From positions 21,699 through 41,148 of the forward strand of contig DJWN01000092.1 in the NCBI GenBank assembly GCA_002440975.1: a DNA stretch of 19,450 bases, written 5' to 3'. Shown here one piece after another: positions 1-7,450 of this stretch. A program made the position numbers and the translations under genes. Below the pieces are notes generated by a model. It did no database searches and was not told where the DNA came from. It was given only the letters and a program-made list of their open reading frames with translations. How positions within the stretch are numbered: position 1 is the stretch's first letter; each line of letters begins with the position of its first letter. The DNA comes from Bacteroidales bacterium UBA6229 (GTDB taxonomy: Bacteria; Bacteroidota; Bacteroidia; Bacteroidales; F082).

Positions 1-48
1 TTGCTTGCCGATCAAGTTTCGATGCTCAACCGAACAAAAAGAAACTGA
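1..48 (+). CDS. C-terminal tail of an upstream gene (partial, unknown)
   Basis: Frame 1 is open from the first base and ends in TGA at 46-48, giving 15 residues (LLADQVSMLNRTKRN). The TGA shares its last base with the ATG at 48 of the following gene, the same TGATG junction seen elsewhere in this window. That overlap is the main reason to believe this is the end of a real gene and the upstream member of the same operon. Too little is present to name a family. Confidence 0.45.
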   Translation: MLADQVSMLNRTKRN

Positions 49-785
49 TGAGCCGATACGAGCAGTCAGATCATAAAAACTGGTGGACCGACGAGGATGT
101 TGAGGCGCATTGGGATCGGGTGGCTTCCATTTATGTTGCCGAGAATAACAAAGTAAAAAGTGCTCACGATCAGCGGTTTGTTGAAAGTATGGTGCACTTG
201 CAACTCAAAAATGCTAAGAAAGTACTGAATGTAACCAGTCGTGATGCCGAGGCCGATGATTTTATTCATCTGGAAAATTCTGAAATCGAGGTGATTAATG
301 CTGAAATTTCTGCCGGGTTAATGACCGAAGCCGCCAAATTGCGTCCGCAGATTATTCAACAGAAAATTGAAACCTACAGCCAGTTGCCATTTCAAGACAA
401 TACTTTCGATCGGGTGTTAAGTCTCGAAACCCTCGAACATGCGGCTGATCCGCTGGCTTTTTTAATGGAAATGCATCGCGTTAGCACTGCTGATGCACGT
501 TTGGTGTTAAGTTGCCCGCCTGCCACCAGCGAAATTCCTTACCAGGTTTTTACCAAACTATTTGGCGGACATGGGGAAGGCCCTCATCGCTTTTTGCCTT
601 CCAATGAAGTAAAAGCAATGATGCGAAAAGCAGGTTGGAAATTACTATTGCATAAAGGCACAGTTTTGATACCCGTTGGGCCGCAGCCTTTGCAGCAGTT
701 TGGCGAACGTATTATCAATGCTTTTCAGGGTAGTTTATTAGCAGAATTAGGAATCCGTCAATTTTTTGTTTGTGAAAAGTATTGA
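48..785 (+). CDS. Class I SAM-dependent methyltransferase-like protein (degenerate motif I)
   Basis: A 245-residue soluble protein with the layout of a type 11/UbiE-like methyltransferase. The clearest part is the central block LPFQDNTFDRVLSLETLEH (residues 113-131), matching the 'lPf.d.sFD.v....leH' region that forms the late SAM-binding strand and active-site edge. A following segment resembles the usual 'f...g.phrfl....v......aGw' (about residues 173-197). The glycine-rich motif I (V-L-D-x-G-x-G) is replaced by VLNVTSRDAEAD (59-70), so SAM binding is uncertain. The substrate is unknown; the setting with an FrhB-like protein and a flippase-like membrane protein suggests modification of an envelope glycan or lipid. 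The ATG at 48 overlaps the upstream TGA by one base, pointing to translational coupling. The end overlaps the next reading frame by up to 20 bp. Confidence 0.75.
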   Translation: MSRYEQSDHKNWWTDEDVEAHWDRVASIYVAENNKVKSAHDQRFVESMVHLQLKNAKKVLNVTSRDAEADDFIHLENSEIEVINAEISAGLMTEAAKLRPQIIQQKIETYSQLPFQDNTFDRVLSLETLEHAADPLAFLMEMHRVSTADARLVLSCPPATSEIPYQVFTKLFGGHGEGPHRFLPSNEVKAMMRKAGWKLLLHKGTVLIPVGPQPLQQFGERIINAFQGSLLAELGIRQFFVCEKY

Positions 786-2088
786 TCAACTCCAATCGGT
801 GATGCGGTCGCATTTGTGCACCCGCTGTGGAAGCTGTGTTGGCCTTTCTGGTGGTAAAATTGTATTCGAAGACAAAACCGGCAAATACCTACCGAAGATC
901 ATGTCGCCTATTGATGCCAACTTAGCCGATACGCTTTGGGAAGCCTGCCCGGGAAAGCAGTTCAATTTTCCTGATTTCCGAAAGGAATTTTATCCGGATG
1001 CTGCTCATTTTCATGCATTTATTGGTCCTTACGAGCGAATTGGGATTGGATATGCCGTGGATCCTTTGGTACGACATGAAGGAGCCTCAGGGGGAATTAT
1101 TTCGGCAATCCTAATTTGGCTCCTGAAACAGAAAAAAATTGATGGGGCAGTGGTTTTGGGGATGTCAAAAACAGAACCCTGGTTAACGCAGGCTTTTATC
1201 GCTACCACTGCTGAAGAAGTTTTGCAGGGTGCTCAAAGCAAGTACATCATCAGTTCGACCAATGATATTTTGCCAGAGATTGAGGCATTTAATGGAAAAC
1301 TGGCCTATGTTGGGCTTCCTGCTCAGATTCAATCCATCAGGAAACTACAGCGGATGAAGCATCCCTCAGTGAAAAATATCAACTATATTTTTGGACCTTT
1401 TTATGGAAATACCTTGCATTTTTCATCCGTTCACAGCTTTTTAAAAACGCATGGAGAAAAAGATTACCATAATATCACCAGACTTTATTTTCGCTATGGC
1501 GAATGGCCCGGGAATATGCGCGTTGAGTTGAAATCGGGAAGAGTAATTGAACTTAAGAAGTTTCATGCCAATTACCTGATTCCTTTTCATATTTTACGTA
1601 ATAGCCTCTATTGCACGGATTTAACGAATGAATTTACAGATATTTCAGGTGGAGATGCCTGGGCTCCGGTTTATGAGGAGCGTGGTAAAGGTTTTTCAAT
1701 GGTAATCAGCCGGAGCAAGAAAGGTGATGCATTGCTTCGGGAAATGATTGAAGCCGGCTGGCTCAGTTTTGATCAAATTACTGAACAAGAGGCTATTAAG
1801 ATGCATTCGCATGGTTATGATTTCAAAAAAAGAGGTAGTTTTATTCGAATTAAATTTAGAAAATGGTTTGGAAAAAGTGTGCCGGATTATGGTTATGAGG
1901 TGAGTGGGTTTGCTTTTTCCCGTTATCTAATGGAGATGGTGATTAGTGGCTTGTTTGTTCTGCTTAGTACAGGATTTTCCCGTTGGATGATAGAACTGTT
2001 TCCGCCAAAGTTTATTGGTGGTATTTTTGAGAAAACAAGAACTATTTGGAAGCAATCAACACATAAGATCAAAAGGCAAGACTTGTGA
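772..2088 (+). CDS. Coenzyme F420 hydrogenase/dehydrogenase beta-subunit (FrhB/FdhB) family iron-sulfur protein
   Basis: About 438 residues. The N-terminus carries CTRCGSC (Cys16, 19, 22 from the GTG at 772) and a later EACPG (Cys59), a ferredoxin-like four-Cys set that could bind one [4Fe-4S] cluster. Family landmarks follow: EGASGGIISAIL, an IDGAVV strand, the GLPAQIQSIRKL segment and LTNEFTDISGGDAW. Members in bacterial polysaccharide loci are thought to be flavin/Fe-S oxidoreductases acting on glycan or nucleotide-sugar substrates, though the exact reaction here is unknown. Three positions usually cysteine look changed: Pro-Ala at 183-184 for Pro-Cys, Tyr211, and Ser278 in the second cluster region. 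Residues about 388-408 form a hydrophobic, possibly membrane-associated helix. Start choice is open: TTG 766, GTG 772 or ATG 802. GTG 772 gives the family-like KSIxxL N-terminus, but overlaps the previous gene by 14 bp. Confidence 0.75.
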   Translation: MKSIDQLQSVMRSHLCTRCGSCVGLSGGKIVFEDKTGKYLPKIMSPIDANLADTLWEACPGKQFNFPDFRKEFYPDAAHFHAFIGPYERIGIGYAVDPLVRHEGASGGIISAILIWLLKQKKIDGAVVLGMSKTEPWLTQAFIATTAEEVLQGAQSKYIISSTNDILPEIEAFNGKLAYVGLPAQIQSIRKLQRMKHPSVKNINYIFGPFYGNTLHFSSVHSFLKTHGEKDYHNITRLYFRYGEWPGNMRVELKSGRVIELKKFHANYLIPFHILRNSLYCTDLTNEFTDISGGDAWAPVYEERGKGFSMVISRSKKGDALLREMIEAGWLSFDQITEQEAIKMHSHGYDFKKRGSFIRIKFRKWFGKSVPDYGYEVSGFAFSRYLMEMVISGLFVLLSTGFSRWMIELFPPKFIGGIFEKTRTIWKQSTHKIKRQDL

Positions 2089-3098
2089 TGAGTAAACAAA
2101 CAAGAAGTTTATTGATCAAGCTGACCGGCTCTGCACTTATCCTTTTTGTGCTATTTCGTTTGATTGATATCGATCCAAAGGAATTCACTGCAATCCTGCA
2201 GGAATTAAATATTTCTTATTATCTCATTTCGTTGTTTGGTGTGATTATAGTGCTTGCAATTAAGAGTTTGCGTTGGCAGCAAATTATTAAAAATGAAGGT
2301 TTTTATTATTCGCCTCAAAAGGCTTTTGGAGCCTATATGGCATCTTTTACGATAGGTGTAATCACGCCTGGAAGAATTGGCGAAATAGCTCGTTTGTATT
2401 ACCTGAGGCAGGATTGTGAAATTGATTTTCTTCCTTCATTCAGAACGATCGTAACTGATCGGATTTTTGATTTGGGTGTGCTGGTTATGCTGGCAATTGC
2501 AGGATTGTTTTATTATACCGGCTTGCTTGAAAATAATATTTATCTTGCTGTTATTGTCGGCGTTACGATTTTTTTTATTGGTTTGTTTCTCTCCACTTTG
2601 CTGATTCAATATTTAAAGAAAAGTACAAAATTGAGCAATAACCAATTCCTTATTTTTATTGATCTTAGTCTGAAACAAGCGATTGACTTAAAATCTGTTA
2701 AGCTTTGGGGTATCACACTTTTAGCTTATCTGGCTTTTTATGGTGCTTTGGCTTTGATTTTCCTCGCTGTAGGCATTCAGCTAAAAATTGTGGATATTGC
2801 GCTCATTTTTAGTGTTGTAAGCTTGGCAACACTATTGCCAATTTCCTGGGCTGGATTTGGAACTCGTGAAGTGAGCCTTGTTTACCTGCTTTCTTTTTAT
2901 CAGGTGCCAGCCGAAATAGCTATAACTTTTTCTTTATTGCAATTTGGTGCCTTTTTCCTATTTGGAGGAATTATCGGGTTGGTATTCTGGTTGCTGATGC
3001 CTATTTCTTTGGAGAAGATAAAATCTGACAGCCGATTGCTAAAGCAAATGATCAGCCGAAAGAAAAAGTCTGATACACCTCTTGAAAATGAACGTTAA
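2088..3098 (+). CDS. Flippase-like / LPG-synthase-type integral membrane protein (YbhN/AglD, UPF0104 family)
   Basis: A 336-residue protein that is mostly membrane helix, with about eight hydrophobic segments. Family landmarks are the early helix ending in IKSLRWQQII, the polar GVITPGRIGEIARLYYL segment, a conserved TDRIFDLGVL helix start and SWAGFGTREVSLVYL near the end. This family (LPG_synthase_TM, TIGR00374-like) includes MprF flippase domains and archaeal AglD; in bacterial envelope operons members are taken to move or help glycosylate lipid-linked intermediates. The actual substrate is not visible. A GTG at 2085 precedes an ATG at 2088; the ATG is preferred because it makes the TGATG one-base overlap with the upstream stop, seen four times in this window. 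It ends 5 bp from the convergent cysteate synthase gene. Confidence 0.85.
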   Translation: MSKQTRSLLIKLTGSALILFVLFRLIDIDPKEFTAILQELNISYYLISLFGVIIVLAIKSLRWQQIIKNEGFYYSPQKAFGAYMASFTIGVITPGRIGEIARLYYLRQDCEIDFLPSFRTIVTDRIFDLGVLVMLAIAGLFYYTGLLENNIYLAVIVGVTIFFIGLFLSTLLIQYLKKSTKLSNNQFLIFIDLSLKQAIDLKSVKLWGITLLAYLAFYGALALIFLAVGIQLKIVDIALIFSVVSLATLLPISWAGFGTREVSLVYLLSFYQVPAEIAITFSLLQFGAFFLFGGIIGLVFWLLMPISLEKIKSDSRLLKQMISRKKKSDTPLENER

Positions 3099-3103
3099 AA
3101 TTT

Positions 3104-4402
3104 CTACCAGTTCAGTCTAGCTACATTCTCCTCAATTCCAGTGGTAGTGGCTTCAGTTGGTAAAATCGCTTCAGGTTTCAGGTAATGCAATTGATGTTTG
3201 GCTTTGAAATGTGCTTCTCCGCCTCCGGTGATATTGAGCATAATCACAGCATCTTTTTCCACCAGGCCTTGCTCAACAGCTTTGATCAGGGATGCTGTGG
3301 CAATGGCAGCCGCCGGATGCAAATCAACACCTTCGATTTTCTGAAACAGCAGATTAGCATCCCTGGCTTCCTGATTGGTAGATGAAAGCACCATACCGCC
3401 TGCATCTGATAAGGCATCGAACAGCCCACCCTTGATGGGATAGGGCGGCTTGCGGTTCGAAAGCACTTTGGCATCAATTTCATCTACATGACTGCGCGCC
3501 TCCTGATGATCATAAGCAAGCATCTCGCGCGAGCGTGCTTCCCAGGCTTTTTTTATTGGAACAAAAGGATGATTCTGCGAAACCATCAATTTCATTTTAT
3601 GCGAGCCAAAGCGACCATCCTCAATAAAACGCAGATTAGCCTCCCAGGCAGCAATAGCTCCCGTTCCGCTTCCAATGGCCTGAAAATAATAATCCGGAAT
3701 GCGACCAATAAAAGTAGTTGCTGATAACATGGTTGTACCCATACCATCTCTGCGGGCAACGTTTTTAGCTCCACCTTCAGCATAAAAACCCTCTAAACCA
3801 ATGATTTGATTGGAAAGGTGGATGGCATCAAAATAGTCGCTTCCCTTTTCGGTTGCAAGTAATTTTACGCAGGGATTCAATGGTTTTTCAAACCAGAGCG
3901 CATCCAGATTGGCTTCCGGAACACACAATAAAAGAGGGATTTGGTTGTCGGAACAAACCTGTGCAAAGGCTCTTGCTGTATTTCCTGCAGAAGCTACCAC
4001 CAACACCTTTGCTTTCATTTCATCCGTGATTCTTCCGCCTACGGCATAAGCCTCCGTTTCTTTAAAAGAACAGCTTGGCATAAAAGCTCCCTTTTCGGGC
4101 CAGTAGCCACTGAAAGTGATGTAAAGGTTTTCGAGTGATAATGCTTTGGCCAGTCCGGTGCTTTTGTAGGTAACAGGTGCCGTGGATCCTCGTAGTATGC
4201 GATTTACCGGCAACCAGTCGGCAAAGGTGTATAGCCCATATGCATCGCCTTTCGGCTGGATTTGTTTGGTCGCATAAACGGCTCTGATCAGGCTTGGCTG
4301 TTCACCTTCCGGCGGATCGAGCAGCCAGCCCGTGTCGTCAAATACCTTTCCTGATGCAATTGATTGTAACTTATAAGAGGTGGGCGTAAAGTTAATTTCC
4401 AT
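3104..4402 (-). CDS. Cysteate synthase, PLP-dependent (archaeal type, threonine-synthase relative)
   Basis: A 432-residue fold-type II PLP enzyme. Cysteate synthase makes L-cysteate and phosphate from O-phosphoserine and sulfite. It is known from coenzyme M synthesis in Methanosarcinales, and cysteate is also the precursor of capnine-type sulfonolipids in Bacteroidota. Recognisable blocks are FADWLPV (60-66), APVTYKSTGLAKAL, SGYWPEKGAFMPSCSFKE with the PLP lysine as Lys114, VVASAGNTARAFAQV with Asn141, EGGAKNVARRDGMGT (209-223), AIGSGTGAIAAWEA phosphate loop (242-255) and LNITGGGEAHF near the end. The SFKE context and GYWPE block fit cysteate synthase better than threonine synthase (SFKDR). 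No CxxC zinc ribbon is seen in the first 45 residues. The gene has its own -7 box 32 bp upstream. No acyltransferase or reductase of sulfonolipid synthesis is adjacent, so the pathway is inferred. A phosphoserine-using paralogue with another product remains possible. Confidence 0.82.
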   Translation of the reverse strand: MEINFTPTSYKLQSIASGKVFDDTGWLLDPPEGEQPSLIRAVYATKQIQPKGDAYGLYTFADWLPVNRILRGSTAPVTYKSTGLAKALSLENLYITFSGYWPEKGAFMPSCSFKETEAYAVGGRITDEMKAKVLVVASAGNTARAFAQVCSDNQIPLLLCVPEANLDALWFEKPLNPCVKLLATEKGSDYFDAIHLSNQIIGLEGFYAEGGAKNVARRDGMGTTMLSATTFIGRIPDYYFQAIGSGTGAIAAWEANLRFIEDGRFGSHKMKLMVSQNHPFVPIKKAWEARSREMLAYDHQEARSHVDEIDAKVLSNRKPPYPIKGGLFDALSDAGGMVLSSTNQEARDANLLFQKIEGVDLHPAAAIATASLIKAVEQGLVEKDAVIMLNITGGGEAHFKAKHQLHYLKPEAILPTEATTTGIEENVARLNW

Positions 4403-4433
4403 TGAATAGCAGTGTCAAATTGAAAATGAGTAG

Positions 4434-4441
4434 CAAAGGTA
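4434..4441 (-). promoter_or_regulatory. -7 promoter element for the cysteate synthase gene
   Basis: On the minus strand this reads TACCTTTG, an exact match to the Bacteroidota -7 consensus TAnnTTTG, followed by CTACTC and about 32 bp to the ATG at 4402. No clear -33 TTTG lies at 19-21 bp. It sits in the 62-bp gap after the glycosyltransferase gene, which suggests that cysteate synthase is transcribed separately from the PHP-like/glycosyltransferase pair. Confidence 0.6.
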
Positions 4442-4464
4442 CAAAAAGCGAATAATTTTATCGA

Positions 4465-6036
4465 CTATTTCTTTTGAGATAATGGGTCGTCCGGCATTTG
4501 TTTCATATCCTTTAATAAGAATACAAAGTATCGTTTGGCTGGTATTCCCCGACGATTTATCGTAATAGTATCAGATGGAACAATTTGTTTAAAGTATTCA
4601 GAATAAATGCTATCGGGTGATTGATAATCGCGGCTGTTTGTGATATACCAATAATCTGCCCCCATTTGAAAGTTTCCACGTTCACGATTGATCCACATAT
4701 ATTTATGTAGATTTCGTGGTTTGCCTAACCCAAAAACTTTAATTGCTAAAGGTCGGGCGATATAGTAATCTATATGTGCCAGCGGAAACCAGTGATCTCC
4801 AATTATTCCAGCTTGTTTTGGCATTTCACCTGAGTTTATATGTCTTTCAACAATTGCTCCGAAATGTTTGTCCATTCCCCGCCAGCCAAACATATCAAGC
4901 GTAACATCATTTTTGCCCAGCTGATGAAAGTGCTGCTGATCTTTTACAGGAATTATTGCATATTTTATTTGTAACGCTCCTAAAAGAATTACAATGAAAA
5001 GTGTCAGCATGGCCATTTTGACAACAGTTGGAATTCGAAAGGTTATAGCTTTTTTTTGTTCATCCAACCATGCAGCAGCAAAAAAGATCAAACTAACATA
5101 GGCCGGACCCGTCCAATGCGGTAGTGTTGACCTGAATAAAGCAAAAAACAAAAAGATTACAATCAAAGGGAGTGAGATAAAAAGCAGTAAGTTATATTCT
5201 GCAATCCGAAAACTGAATTTTCCTTTTGCAAGACCGATCAGCCCAATAACAGTGAGTACCACATTTATAGGATTATTATAGAGTAATTGTCCCGCCAATT
5301 CTGTAAAAAATAAATCGAGACGTAGCGGACTGTTCACTAAACTGATTCGCTCACTTTGAAAGCTGAAACTTATAAAATCATTATGCAGATTCCATATGAA
5401 TACCGGTAAGAGCAGAATGATAGACAATAATACTGATGCATATAAGCTCCACGATTTGAGCCATCTACGTTTGTAGATCAGTACATAGATTCCAACTCCG
5501 AACCATAAAAATACGGCAGTGTATTTTGAGAGCATGGCCAGGCCCGTAAAAAATCCGGCTAACAACATCTGGCGATTTTGATCGGAGTTGTTCTTACTGG
5601 AGAATGCTTTGATGAACTGCAATATGGCCAAGAGCCAAAAAAAGTTCTGAGGAGTATCGGGAAGGATAAAAATTCCTGTTATTACAAAGGCGTAAACGGA
5701 AGCATTGTATAAAAGCGCAGCATAAAATCCTGTTCTTGAGTTTTTTAAGATTCTTCCAATCTCAAAGATCAAAAGGGTATTAACCGTCATCAGCAGTACC
5801 GAACTAAAACGTAAACACAATTCACTGTCGAACAATAGGTTAAGACTGAAAAACTGAATCATCCAGCCTACCATTGGCGGATGATCAAAATGACTCCAAT
5901 CGGGGTAAAGGGCATAGGTCCAGTAATATACTTCATCGTTTCCAAGTTCGATCCAAGCAGCCAGCAATGCCCGAATTGCAAAACTCGCGAAAAGTACCCA
6001 TAAAAGTGGTTTTGGAAGCGACTTCATCCAGTTCAT
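4465..6036 (-). CDS. Glycosyltransferase family 39 / ArnT-like integral membrane protein
   Basis: A 523-residue GT-C fold membrane protein with about 11 hydrophobic segments. The first luminal/periplasmic loop has GNDEVYYW (32-39), whose Asp34-Glu35 pair matches the catalytic acidic pair of GT39/PMT_2 and ArnT proteins, followed by FDHPPMVGW (50-58), a hallmark of the family. These enzymes transfer a sugar from a polyprenyl-phosphate carrier to lipid, glycan or protein on the outer face of the cytoplasmic membrane; the acceptor here is unknown. After the last membrane segment there is a soluble tail of about 150 residues, containing GDHWFPLAHIDYYIARP. A TTG at 6039 precedes the ATG at 6036; the ATG overlaps the stop of the PHP-like gene by one base (TGATG), so the two are probably translationally coupled. 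The name ArnT itself is not justified. Confidence 0.85.
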   Translation of the reverse strand: MNWMKSLPKPLLWVLFASFAIRALLAAWIELGNDEVYYWTYALYPDWSHFDHPPMVGWMIQFFSLNLLFDSELCLRFSSVLLMTVNTLLIFEIGRILKNSRTGFYAALLYNASVYAFVITGIFILPDTPQNFFWLLAILQFIKAFSSKNNSDQNRQMLLAGFFTGLAMLSKYTAVFLWFGVGIYVLIYKRRWLKSWSLYASVLLSIILLLPVFIWNLHNDFISFSFQSERISLVNSPLRLDLFFTELAGQLLYNNPINVVLTVIGLIGLAKGKFSFRIAEYNLLLFISLPLIVIFLFFALFRSTLPHWTGPAYVSLIFFAAAWLDEQKKAITFRIPTVVKMAMLTLFIVILLGALQIKYAIIPVKDQQHFHQLGKNDVTLDMFGWRGMDKHFGAIVERHINSGEMPKQAGIIGDHWFPLAHIDYYIARPLAIKVFGLGKPRNLHKYMWINRERGNFQMGADYWYITNSRDYQSPDSIYSEYFKQIVPSDTITINRRGIPAKRYFVFLLKDMKQMPDDPLSQKK

Positions 6037-7250
6037 CAATGCGTAGTTTTTTTTGATTTCGATCGGCGTCTGATAACGATAAAAAATAATAAGGCTAACA
6101 GTAAGATGTTACCTGACCTTCTTAGCCATGTGCCTGTAACATCAAGTCTGGCAAGGCTTTGTCGTTTCATTTCGCCTTGAGTTTCGGAGCGGGTGACAGG
6201 ATTCAAATACATCACTGATCCATCATCGAAATAAATTTCGGTTCTGACGTATGTATCTGAATCTTTAATTAAATAGACTCCTTTTTCGCTAAATACTGTC
6301 TTATGCAAATTTTTACCATTTTGTCCGATAAAATACATGCTATCAGCCATTTTGCTTACAACAACACTTAATGTATCCAAGTTCAATTTGGCTGAAACCA
6401 AAAAAGGAATATGCTTTGATCTCTCAAATTTTTCCAACATGGGTTCATCACCAATTCTAAAAAAGTCCATGCCGTAGGCCATACCATTATCCAGAGACCG
6501 AATAATTTCTGAGCGGTTTTGATTATTGGCAAATATCATCGTAAAGCGCCGGCCAACTTCATTACTGTTCGACACATCATGGGCATCATCATTTGCAAGC
6601 ATATAGATGCGATGACCATGCGAAAGAGCTGTATCCCAGTGTGGGACGGATAAACGGATATTGTTCAACACTTCCATCAATTGGTATCCGCTTAAATACT
6701 TCATATCATTGTAAGTGTAGCCATTTCGCAACACCGGATGAGCCAGGGCAATGAGGTCGCAATCCTCTTGTAATTCACATAAAATGTGCTGTTTATACCG
6801 AAGTGACTGATAAAAAGGATAATCAAGCCAAAGCACCTTTGAAGCTCCAATACAAACCTGATGGGTTTTTCTGATTCCGTAACCATGCTCATAAGTAGGG
6901 ATATAAGCCTGACTTTCTTCCTGATATCGATTGATTTTCTGATAATCAGAAGTTGCTACATGATCGAAGCCAAGTCCTTTGTAAATACTATCAATCAGTT
7001 CATTAGAGTTTAATCTTCCATCCGTGATTCCACCCCAGGCCTTTGATTGTACCTGAAAATTATATTTGTATAAATTTAAGGAATCAATGTTTTGATAGGG
7101 ATTGTAAAGTATTGATCCACTGAATGGTTTCGGCTCTTCAAATTGGTACGAAGGAGCCAGCAGGTAAAATGATAAAACCACAAGTAAAATTGTAATTACG
7201 AAGAGTAGCAATAGTTTTCCGATTATTTTAAGCAACTTGAATCCCTGCAT
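6036..7250 (-). CDS. Membrane-anchored PHP-domain-like protein with lost metal-binding motifs
   Basis: A 404-residue protein with one N-terminal membrane helix (about 8-32), a soluble domain, and a C-terminal helix (about 378-394) followed by a basic tail, so the domain probably faces the periplasm. The domain follows the order of PHP phosphoesterases: an NFQVQSKAWGGITDG stretch (64-78), VATSDY (98-103), YEHG...H (120-130), LIALAHPVL (H171), LMEVLN (E193) and NDDAHD (220-225). In active PHP proteins the first block is HxHT..SDG and the second TDH; here those histidines are Gln/Lys and Tyr, while the later His, Glu and Asp-x-His ligands are kept. Function is unknown: it may bind rather than hydrolyse, or use a reduced metal site. 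The ATG at 7250 is preferred over a GTG at 7286, since a -7-like TATTTTTG lies between them. Coupled to the glycosyltransferase downstream. Confidence 0.65.
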   Translation of the reverse strand: MQGFKLLKIIGKLLLLFVITILLVVLSFYLLAPSYQFEEPKPFSGSILYNPYQNIDSLNLYKYNFQVQSKAWGGITDGRLNSNELIDSIYKGLGFDHVATSDYQKINRYQEESQAYIPTYEHGYGIRKTHQVCIGASKVLWLDYPFYQSLRYKQHILCELQEDCDLIALAHPVLRNGYTYNDMKYLSGYQLMEVLNNIRLSVPHWDTALSHGHRIYMLANDDAHDVSNSNEVGRRFTMIFANNQNRSEIIRSLDNGMAYGMDFFRIGDEPMLEKFERSKHIPFLVSAKLNLDTLSVVVSKMADSMYFIGQNGKNLHKTVFSEKGVYLIKDSDTYVRTEIYFDDGSVMYLNPVTRSETQGEMKRQSLARLDVTGTWLRRSGNILLLALLFFIVIRRRSKSKKTTH

Positions 7251-7266
7251 AAAAAAATATTTGCTG

Positions 7267-7274
7267 CAAAAATA
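7267..7274 (-). promoter_or_regulatory. Possible -7 element for the PHP-like/GT39 pair
   Basis: Minus strand TATTTTTG fits TAnnTTTG and lies 16 bp before the ATG at 7250, giving a very short leader. No good -33 box is seen upstream. The run of T makes chance matching easy. Confidence 0.35.
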
Positions 7275-7337
7275 GACATTCTCCACGCATTTACGGATTA
7301 AGAATGTTGTATTTGATTTTTTATCAGTTTGAAAATA

Positions 7338-7369
7338 TTTGCATTTGAAAGTATTAGTCTCTAATTTTG
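7338..7369 (+). promoter_or_regulatory. Promoter of the sigma-54 response regulator/HPt operon
   Basis: TTTG at 7338-7341, a 20-bp spacer and TAATTTTG at 7362-7369 match the Bacteroidota housekeeping promoter (TTTG, 19-21 bp, TAnnTTTG) in both boxes and spacing. Transcription would start near 7375 and leave a leader of about 75 nt before the ATG at 7451. An inverted repeat overlaps the -7 box and the presumed start. Confidence 0.55.
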
Positions 7370-7388
7370 TCCTATTCCAAAAATTAGA
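7360..7388. repeat. 9-bp inverted repeat over the regulator promoter (candidate operator)
   Basis: TCTAATTTT (7360-7368) and AAAATTAGA (7380-7388) are perfect inverted copies separated by 11 bp. A third related copy, CCTAATTTT, lies at 7403-7411 in the direct orientation. The centre-to-centre distance of the first pair is 20 bp, about two helical turns, as expected for a dimeric binding protein. Its position over the -7 box would suit repression or autoregulation. An RNA hairpin in the leader is the alternative. Confidence 0.4.
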
Positions 7389-7450
7389 CCAACCGGAATG
7401 ATCCTAATTTTCGGATGTTTAAGCAGAGTAACTAGTAGAAAACGGCTTAT

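Noticed and set aside
3104..4402. Plain threonine synthase assignment
   Set aside because: The PLP block is SFKE preceded by GYWPEKGAFMPSC, with VARRDGMGT downstream, which matches cysteate synthase as I know it; threonine synthase normally has SFKDR.
3104..7250. A complete sulfonolipid gene cluster around cysteate synthase
   Set aside because: No AONS-like acyltransferase, ACP or reductase is encoded within the window; only the synthase supports the pathway.
7251..7286. GTG start at 7286 for the PHP-like protein
   Set aside because: Adds 12 residues before a good membrane anchor and would place a -7-like box inside the gene; ATG 7250 is more likely.
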